A stretch of DNA of 64,000 nt from positions 24,235 through 88,234 of the forward strand of contig CALBZW010000022.1 of assembly GCA_937889535.1 (NCBI GenBank). Direction: 5' to 3'. Each line of letters opens with the position of its first letter. Positions within the stretch are counted from its first letter, which is position 1. The position numbers and the translations under genes were made by a program. Source of the DNA: an uncultured Candidatus Saccharibacteria bacterium (GTDB taxonomy: Bacteria > Patescibacteriota > Saccharimonadia > Saccharimonadales > Saccharimonadaceae). Of the stretch, positions 58,849-64,000 are shown in pieces. Below the pieces are notes generated by a model that saw nothing but the letters and a program-made list of their open reading frames with translations, was not told where the DNA came from and made no database searches.

Positions 58849-60231
58849 TTAGCTACCGAAGATTCCCTGCCAGATGTTTTCGAAGAAAGATGGTTCATTG
58901 GCGGGCATGGCGTTGTCGCTGGATGGGTTCTCTTCGCTTGGAACGGCAGTCTCGGCATCGGTATATGATGGGCTGATTTGTTCAGCGGAAATCAGAAGGC
59001 GGTAGCGTGAAGTGCCAAGCGGTGTACAAGTGATTAATGTAAGCATAGGTTTATCGGTTTCATAGACGAGAGCAGCGACATTACTAGGTTCGACGGTCTC
59101 GCGGCCTACCATTTGATAAGTGTAGCGTACGGAGTTGTAGTTAACGTAAATTAAGTCACCATCTTCAAGACGTTCAAGGCCGGAAAAAATGAATTTATAC
59201 GGATTGCTGCTGTAGATGTCGCCGGCGGAATGGCCAGTGATAACGAGGTTACCGATTTGTCCAGGCAGGGCGTTAGCTCCTGGAATTGAGAATTGTGCGA
59301 CGCCTTCATTCATAGCGGCATCGACGTCGCTTGTACTAATGCTAAAGGCGACCGGTACATCGACATTGAGCTTGGGGATGATAAGTCGCGGTTCGGGGGA
59401 GACAGCTTGGGTGACAGTTGGGTCGACCGGTTCGAGGCTGGTTGCGACTGAACCACTATCTGGAGAAACATAGGCCATGATTGGCGCAAAGATCAGACGA
59501 TTGTACTGAAGGAATAAGCCGGCAAGAATAACAAAAGCGATAACTCCGACAGGTATGAATTTGCGTAGGTTGCGGTCGCGCTGGACTTTACCGGTCGCGA
59601 TGCGTTCGTTTTTCATTTTTTCGGTTGCAAGGTAGGATTCGGCGGCTTTGGCGTAATAGTCACTATAGTAATTTTTGTAATAATCTTGCCAAGCGGAGTG
59701 ATACTTTTGCCACTCTTCGTTAATGTAGGTTTGATTGACCGGAGTGTCTTTGAGTGCTCCCGGATCTTCTGACGAGTGTTCATCTGCGGAAGTTTCGGAG
59801 TAGACATTGTCGTATTGTGCTGGCTCGGAAACTGGTTGCTCATATGTCTGGGTTTGAGTATCGTATGATTGGTAATTTGAGGTATATGTCGTTTGAGTGG
59901 GCTGTGTATACGAGTTGGTTGATGCGGTTTCCGGTTGGCTATAGATTGGGGTGCGGTCGTAGGATGCGGCTTGGTCATAGGTATTTTGTGACCAATTAGG
60001 CTGAGTTTGTTGATATTCGGGCGTAGTGACTGACGTATAGGTATTATCGCTAGGTGAGGCTTGTGGTGAGGTGTCCTGATTATTCATGAGGGCGTCGCGA
60101 GCGCTGGCGGGGAGATTTTTGAGATTTTCGACGGTTGACGAATAAGCCGCAAGTACTTTCTTGCGGGCGATTTCGGCAGCGGATTCGCGCTGACGATCGG
60201 AAGAAGATGGCCCACCATGATCAAAATCCAT
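58849..60231 (-). CDS. sortase (class D/E-like)
   Basis: 460 residues. A Gln/Tyr/Thr-rich cytoplasmic region of about 220 residues, a membrane helix at 228-246, and a sortase domain with H334 in TGHSAG, C402 in TLITCTPLG and the Arg in SRYRLL. A C-terminal extension of about 45 residues follows. It would join LPXTG-type proteins (3614-4528, 23269-24054) to the wall. ATG is nine bases after TATAAT (60241-60246, minus). A second consensus promoter lies at 60354-60382. The long N-terminal tail is unusual for a sortase. Confidence 0.92.
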   Translation of the reverse strand: MDFDHGGPSSSDRQRESAAEIARKKVLAAYSSTVENLKNLPASARDALMNNQDTSPQASPSDNTYTSVTTPEYQQTQPNWSQNTYDQAASYDRTPIYSQPETASTNSYTQPTQTTYTSNYQSYDTQTQTYEQPVSEPAQYDNVYSETSADEHSSEDPGALKDTPVNQTYINEEWQKYHSAWQDYYKNYYSDYYAKAAESYLATEKMKNERIATGKVQRDRNLRKFIPVGVIAFVILAGLFLQYNRLIFAPIMAYVSPDSGSVATSLEPVDPTVTQAVSPEPRLIIPKLNVDVPVAFSISTSDVDAAMNEGVAQFSIPGANALPGQIGNLVITGHSAGDIYSSNPYKFIFSGLERLEDGDLIYVNYNSVRYTYQMVGRETVEPSNVAALVYETDKPMLTLITCTPLGTSRYRLLISAEQISPSYTDAETAVPSEENPSSDNAMPANEPSFFENIWQGIFGS

Positions 60232-60353
60232 ATAGTGTATATTATAACATAGGAGAACTCGTTATTCACTTATTATCAACATAATTACGCCTAACTGCTG
60301 ATAATTTCTTGTGAAAATCCGAAGATGATTTTAAGTCATCTTTTACTGTTTCC

Positions 60354-60382
60354 AGTATAGCAAACTACTAGCTTTTTGTCAA
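60354..60382 (-). promoter_or_regulatory. second promoter upstream of sortase
   Basis: TTGACA, 17 bases ending in TTTGC, TATACT on the minus strand. Its RNA would carry a hairpin AAGATGA/TCATCTT (60322-60342) and reach the sortase start after about 115 bases. Confidence 0.75.
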
Positions 60383-60396
60383 CCCACAATTTGTGT

Positions 60397-60425
60397 GGGC
60401 GTCAAGCAATACCGTCATGACGCCC
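60397..60425 (-). terminator. hairpin after the integrase gene
   Basis: GGGCGTC and GACGCCC with a 15-base loop, next to CCCACA/TGTGTGGG. It has no T-run, so a terminator role is uncertain. Confidence 0.4.
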
Positions 60426-60433
60426 AATTGAGG

Positions 60434-61396
60434 CTATGGTTTTTGGTTTGCGGGTTTAAGCGCAATACGGGGCAAGATGTAGAATAAATTGGAAAATAAT
60501 GCCCGTATATGTAGCTTGATGAGCGGCATAGTCACCTCTTTACGGATGTTTTCTATCGTAACTCCGTCTAGATCGCTCAAATAATGTTCCGTGATTGCCT
60601 CAGTGGTGTGGCCTAGTGCTAATTGGATTTTTCTCGTTGGTAGACCGAGCAGTTTTAGCTCTGTAGCGAATGAATGCCGGAGATCGTGGGGTCGAAAATT
60701 ATCAAATCCAGCTTTAGCAAATACTTCTTCCATCATCAACCGGGCTTTTTCTTGTCTCAAGTGCCCTCCGTATCGCCCTTTCCATAAATAATCGGTGATA
60801 TTCTCTTTTTTGATCCATCTTGTTAATCTCCGTCTAGTTTTTCGGCTCATCATTACCCAGCGCAATCTGTTCCCCTTACCGATGATTTTAATTTTTCTGC
60901 CGTTGATATGAGAGAGTTTAAGACTCATCAGCTCCTCAATCCGCAACCCGCAGTCAAACGATAGTGATATAAAAAGCCATTCCCTAGGCTCGGCGTATAA
61001 TAAAGCCCGTTTGATTTGTTGCCGGGTAAACCAGTTCTTGCGAGCTGGAGCCTCCTTTTGAAAAGAAATTCGGGAAATCTTGAGGTTTGGCATTTCGACA
61101 TTCTCTTCTTTTTGCCATTTGAGCATTGCCTTAAGTTGATGGAGATAGTTATTAACGGAGCGCGCGGTGTTACCGCGTTCCTTGTGCCATTTTACCCAAT
61201 CATATATTTGCTGATTGGTAATGTCTTCCAGATTTTTAAGATTGGAGAACTTGATAAAGTTATTTATGCTATGCGCTTTATCGAGCATAGTCTTGTGTGT
61301 ATATGCTAGCACTTGGTCGCAATATTCGTAAAAAATGAGTACTTGTTGATAAATTGGATATTCTGGGCTGGTGACCTTTTCTAATCCGTAAGCCAT
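60434..61396 (-). CDS. tyrosine recombinase/integrase
   Basis: 320 residues from ATG 61396 with GGGAGGAG upstream. An N-terminal SAM-like core-binding domain precedes the catalytic domain: R152 in CGLRIEEL, H-D-L-R in RPHDLRHSFATEL, and LGHTTEAITEHY with nucleophile Y272. A hydrophobic/basic tail follows. It probably integrates the element that carries the downstream-encoded holin and endolysin. Its ribosome binding site is buried in a hairpin (61400-61443). It shares a transcript with the 104-aa gene. Confidence 0.9.
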   Translation of the reverse strand: MAYGLEKVTSPEYPIYQQVLIFYEYCDQVLAYTHKTMLDKAHSINNFIKFSNLKNLEDITNQQIYDWVKWHKERGNTARSVNNYLHQLKAMLKWQKEENVEMPNLKISRISFQKEAPARKNWFTRQQIKRALLYAEPREWLFISLSFDCGLRIEELMSLKLSHINGRKIKIIGKGNRLRWVMMSRKTRRRLTRWIKKENITDYLWKGRYGGHLRQEKARLMMEEVFAKAGFDNFRPHDLRHSFATELKLLGLPTRKIQLALGHTTEAITEHYLSDLDGVTIENIRKEVTMPLIKLHIRALFSNLFYILPRIALKPANQKP

Positions 61397-61399
61397 AAA

Positions 61400-61443
61400 A
61401 ACTCCTCCCCACCCATTAAATTGATATTGGGTAGAGAGGAGTT
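61400..61443 (-). promoter_or_regulatory. hairpin sequestering the integrase ribosome binding site
   Basis: On the minus strand AACTCCTC pairs with GAGGAGTT, and ACCCA with TGGGT. The 3' arm is the Shine-Dalgarno, followed by TTTTT and ATG. It looks like either a translational lock or an attenuator. Confidence 0.7.
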
Positions 61444-61482
61444 GTGTTTTTGGTCGGCATAACGTATCCGTGAGATGACAGG

Positions 61483-61797
61483 CTATGCCGGCATACACAT
61501 CTCTGGTTGAGCCTTAGCTGCGGCCGTAAAATATCGTAGTGGTACGTGGACATCTGGTTGCGTAGCACGCCGTAGTAACGCCTCAATCACTTTGCTATCC
61601 AGGCGATTATAGCATTTCCGGAAAAATGCTAAATCCTTATCTGGCGCATCGAGTGCTTTTTGTAGTTTCTTAGCGGCCGTCAGATTGTCTTGGCTTCGCT
61701 TTCTCGCCTTTTGCTTTTGACTATCAATCCAGTCGTTAACGTTAACGTTTGATAAGTTTCCTATAGGAGTAACGTTAACGTTTCCGTTCCTCTCCAT
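61483..61797 (-). CDS. hypothetical protein of the integrase operon
   Basis: 104 residues. AAAGGAGG precedes the ATG. The N-terminus is Asn/Val-rich, encoded by alternating AACGTT blocks; the rest is helical and basic (KQKARKRSQDNLTAAKKLQK), perhaps DNA-binding. It lies 87 bases upstream of the integrase, so it may be its regulator or excision partner; no family is recognised. Confidence 0.6.
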   Translation of the reverse strand: MERNGNVNVTPIGNLSNVNVNDWIDSQKQKARKRSQDNLTAAKKLQKALDAPDKDLAFFRKCYNRLDSKVIEALLRRATQPDVHVPLRYFTAAAKAQPEMCMPA

Positions 61798-61817
61798 AAA
61801 TTACCTCCTTTTTAAGC

Positions 61818-61977
61818 GTATCAAAAACCCGCGCTCTTCGAGCCATGATACACAGTTTTATTTGACGCGAACAGCCAGAGCGAGGCTGTGCGTCGCACCT
61901 AATAAATATATGCGAAAGATTTTCGGTATGTAAAATCCCCAAAAGCATTTCGCGTTTGGGGCTGTTTTACTACCGAA
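61818..61977 (-). promoter_or_regulatory. three-hairpin leader of the integrase operon
   Basis: TTCGGTA..GTAAAA..CCCCAAA pairs with its partners (61922-61977); GACGC-ACAGCC/GGCTGT-CGCGTC (61864-61894); GTATCA/TGATAC (61818-61851). All lie between the promoter and the Shine-Dalgarno of the 104-aa gene. Confidence 0.75.
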
Positions 61978-62004
61978 TAGTCATCCTAACTGGATCTTAT
62001 ATAG

Positions 62005-62033
62005 AGTATAGCAAAGTAATGATGGTTTGTCAA
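62005..62033 (-). promoter_or_regulatory. promoter of the integrase operon
   Basis: TTGACA, 17 bases ending in TTTGC, TATACT on the minus strand, just downstream of the stop of the 117-aa gene. Confidence 0.8.
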
Positions 62034-62040
62034 TATTAGT

Positions 62041-62394
62041 TTATTCTGAAGGCACAATTTCAAACCAATTATCAAAACTATTTCTTGGTAACCACCATGC
62101 GTCTTCAAATCTCTCTATAATCTTTACTCCAATTTCCGATATGTTTTCTTTTACCTCAAACATACCAGGTCCAGCAAAGGGATATTTGCCGCATTCTGGG
62201 TCGGCATAAATGCTGATATATTTGTTACCTGGTCGTGCGTCTATTCTGAAATAGAAATACCTTTCGCCATCTACAAGTTTCATTTTAGAATGAATATATT
62301 TTATATATCTAGGCAATTGGGCTACGTCTTGGGATTTAGCCTTGATAATAAATGGCCTAAAACCTTTTAATATTTCGATATATTTTTCATTCAT
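62041..62394 (-). CDS. hypothetical protein in provirus-like module
   Basis: 117 residues, soluble alpha/beta, with no motif recognised (GERYFYFRIDARPGNKYISI). GAGAGGA precedes the ATG, and a promoter TTGTAT-16-TATGAT lies about 50 bases upstream. More AT-rich than its neighbours. Confidence 0.6.
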   Translation of the reverse strand: MNEKYIEILKGFRPFIIKAKSQDVAQLPRYIKYIHSKMKLVDGERYFYFRIDARPGNKYISIYADPECGKYPFAGPGMFEVKENISEIGVKIIERFEDAWWLPRNSFDNWFEIVPSE

Positions 62395-62491
62395 ACTTTT
62401 CCTCTCGGAGTTTAATTTTAATATTTTTGCTACGTTTTCTCTATCATACCAAAAATAAAAAGTGATACAAAAATATTAATGTCGGCACTAG

Positions 62492-62848
62492 CTATAGTTT
62501 GCCTTGTGCTTTTAATTTTTCGACTTTATCGTGGACATACGAATTACCGCCCATCGCCTTATATAATTCGTAGTTATCCCAGAAGCAATGTAGCTCGTCT
62601 TGGTCAATCGGTTCGCCCTGCTCGACGTCAGCGAGAAACCTCACAATATAATTCTTGGCATGCTCACGATCGGAAAGGTCGTGTTTTTTCTCTAATTGAT
62701 TGAGTTTAGCGTTAATTGGTTCTAGCTCGCTCTTGAGTGCTTTATGAAATCCATCTTTCAGGAGCTTGTACAGCCCAGCCGAAGCACCTATCCCGCCCAT
62801 CAACCAAATCGCCCACTCGAAGATTTGTCCGATTGTAACACTCTCCAC
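62492..62848 (-). CDS. phage holin-like protein
   Basis: 118 residues from GTG 62848, six bases after GGTGGAG. An N-terminal hydrophobic helix (about 9-27) is followed by a coiled coil (ELEPINAKLNQLEKKHD) and a C-terminal part with DNYELYKAMGGNSYVHDKVEKL, a pattern shared with small holin-type proteins of Gram-positive phages. It starts right after the endolysin stop on the same strand, the usual lysis-cassette pairing. Confidence 0.65.
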   Translation of the reverse strand: MESVTIGQIFEWAIWLMGGIGASAGLYKLLKDGFHKALKSELEPINAKLNQLEKKHDLSDREHAKNYIVRFLADVEQGEPIDQDELHCFWDNYELYKAMGGNSYVHDKVEKLKAQGKL

Positions 62849-62851
62849 GTT

Positions 62852-63799
62852 TTACTCCACCCGATGTTCGATATCGTCGTTATAATACAATCCATAGCCC
62901 GTACCACTCGTCCAGCCGTCGTAGACGCTCTGACCCGGCTTAACGACGAGACTATACCAAGTTTTCGCATAGGCATCCATGGCTTCGCCGTATTGGACGG
63001 TGTTCTCGCATTCGAGCATTATCTTCGACATTGTATCGCCTTGCTCGACATGCCACTGGACGCAGCCGCTGACCGGGATTTCTGGCTGCGGTTCGGGCGT
63101 AGGTTCCGGTTCTGGCTGAACCCACATTTTTGGGTAGAAAGCGCCACGGAAGTTTTTAAGCGACATATTGATAATATTGACTGCCGCGCCACCGTTAATA
63201 CCTGGCTCTCCGCCTTGATTCGCGCCTAGAAGCGCAATATAGCCGTTATTATAGTGTCCAACTACCATGCCGACATGGCCGTATTGTCCGCCTCCGAACA
63301 CCGCCCACGCTCCAGGCTTTAACATTGCTGGATCGGTGATCAAATCATAATCTTCTCCGGCATTGTATTCTGCTGCGTCCCAAAGCCCGTAAGCTGCGCC
63401 CGTACCATTAGTTGAAAGCCAGCGTCCGGTATAATTATAATGAAATTCAGCAAACGGATCGACGCATTGTTCACCGTGTACGCCGTCAAAATCTAGATGT
63501 ACGCCAAGCACAGCATTGGTATATGCGGCTGGCGACGACATATCACGCCAAGCTCCCATGCCGAAATCTGGGATTTGACTATCGTCGAAGTTCGCATCAG
63601 AATCAATCGATTCAACGGTCGGTGCGGCTAGTTCTTCAATCTCGCCCTCGGCATTCTCGATGAGCGTCGGAACTTGTTCATCGGCTAGCTCAATCGCGTA
63701 GTCGGTCTCGATAGTAATATTGCCATCGGGAGCGATATTAAGCCCGATACCAGAGCCAGCCAAGAGGCCGAGAAGCAGAATGGCGATAGCGCTGATCAC
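62852..63799 (-). CDS. CHAP-domain endolysin with LysM-like end
   Basis: 315 residues counted from GTG 63799. A hydrophobic N-terminus, an acidic spacer, then a CHAP amidase/endopeptidase domain with C112 in GEQCVDPF and H175 in YGHVGMVV, a Pro/Glu linker and a C-terminal LysM-like stretch (WHVEQGDTMSKIM). It would cut peptidoglycan. A well-placed ATG with AGAAAGG lies at about 63837 in another frame, so the true start may be joined by a one-base indel in an A-run (see findings). Confidence 0.78.
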   Translation of the reverse strand: MISAIAILLLGLLAGSGIGLNIAPDGNITIETDYAIELADEQVPTLIENAEGEIEELAAPTVESIDSDANFDDSQIPDFGMGAWRDMSSPAAYTNAVLGVHLDFDGVHGEQCVDPFAEFHYNYTGRWLSTNGTGAAYGLWDAAEYNAGEDYDLITDPAMLKPGAWAVFGGGQYGHVGMVVGHYNNGYIALLGANQGGEPGINGGAAVNIINMSLKNFRGAFYPKMWVQPEPEPTPEPQPEIPVSGCVQWHVEQGDTMSKIMLECENTVQYGEAMDAYAKTWYSLVVKPGQSVYDGWTSGTGYGLYYNDDIEHRVE

Positions 63800-63871
63800 G
63801 CTTTTCCAGTTTATTTTTTAGGTTGATAGTCTGTTTCATAGTAGTCCTTTCTGCGGACGACAAGCACAAAA

Positions 63872-63897
63872 AATGCGACTCATCATCGCATTTTTCT
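63872..63897. terminator. bidirectional intrinsic terminator
   Basis: AAAAATGCGA-CTCATCA-TCGCATTTTT separates the endolysin gene's start region from the plus-strand gene at 63929. Confidence 0.75.
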
Positions 63898-63928
63898 TAT
63901 AGTTTTATTGTATATTATTGGCGCGGTT

Positions 63929-64000
63929 ATGGCAAGCAGTTCAATGTCGCACAACCTTGATTGGGAGACGTTTGGAGAGACGATAACGGTTAAGAAATAC
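63929..64000 (+). CDS. start of a gene running off the window
   Basis: ATG 63929 opens 24 codons (MASSSMSHNLDWETFGETIT...) to the window end. It lies ten bases after TATTAT, and no Shine-Dalgarno is present, the leaderless pattern of housekeeping genes here. The product cannot be identified from 24 residues. Confidence 0.55.
   Translation, partial: MASSSMSHNLDWETFGETITVKKY

Noticed and set aside
62041..62394. Assignment of the 117-aa protein as a phage structural protein
   Set aside because: Only its location supports this; no motif is visible.

Overview
The window looks like a chromosome segment of a Candidate Phyla Radiation (Patescibacteria) bacterium, most likely a Saccharibacterium (TM7). 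This is inferred from gene content, not from a marker tree. Supporting features are a compact division/cell-wall cluster, a TraG/VirD4-like ATPase next to a short sigma-70 region 4 plus HARE-HTH protein, Gram-positive style sorted surface proteins with a sortase, several CPR-style unknown membrane proteins, and no biosynthetic genes. TGA is used as an ordinary stop codon.

Layout. 1-4.5 kb: an operon of coiled-coil and Asp-Pro-repeat envelope proteins ending in an LPXTG protein. 4.6-6.1 kb: an HD-domain protein with remarkable palindromes at its 5' end and an orphan CdiA-type nuclease. 6.2-12.3 kb: rplU, a P-type ATPase, a GT-C glycosyltransferase, parA-parB. 12.3-12.9 kb: a long structured foldback plus a broken lectin-like cassette. 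13-21.8 kb: membrane proteins, RNase J, a metallopeptidase, CIRCE-controlled clpC, a second metallopeptidase, clpP. 21.8-22.6 kb: a second copy of the foldback next to two more lectin-like cassettes. 22.7-26.9 kb: rnhA, a sorted surface protein, a CYTH protein, a KwaB-like protein, a membrane protein. 27-35.5 kb: the dcw cluster (rsmH, ftsL-like, ftsI, mraY, ftsW, murG, ftsQ-like). 36-44 kb, minus strand: Panacea-Fic pair, TraG-like ATPase, sigma r4-HARE, topA. 44.5-44.8 kb: a probable abundant non-coding RNA divergent from dprA. 46-49 kb: pth, tRNA-Val, prfA, prmC. 49-52.6 kb: a MucBP-like surface protein with a structured leader, followed by a non-coding region containing six look-alike hairpins. 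52.7-60.2 kb: DUF3048 protein, gltX, DUF4367-like and PEGA proteins, sortase. 60.4-63.9 kb: a provirus-like module of integrase, holin and CHAP endolysin.

Two themes recur. First, many housekeeping genes have an extended -10 box (TGN-TATAAT) ending 6-10 bases before the ATG with no Shine-Dalgarno, which predicts leaderless mRNAs. Surface, accessory and phage genes instead have consensus TTGACA-17-TATAAT promoters, long structured leaders and strong Shine-Dalgarno sequences. Second, long perfect palindromes and foldbacks are unusually common, both between genes and inside accessory reading frames. The best candidates for something undescribed are the six-hairpin array at 52.26-52.51 kb, the twice-occurring foldback with its lectin-like cassettes at 12.3 and 21.9 kb, and the minus-strand RNA at 44.5-44.8 kb.
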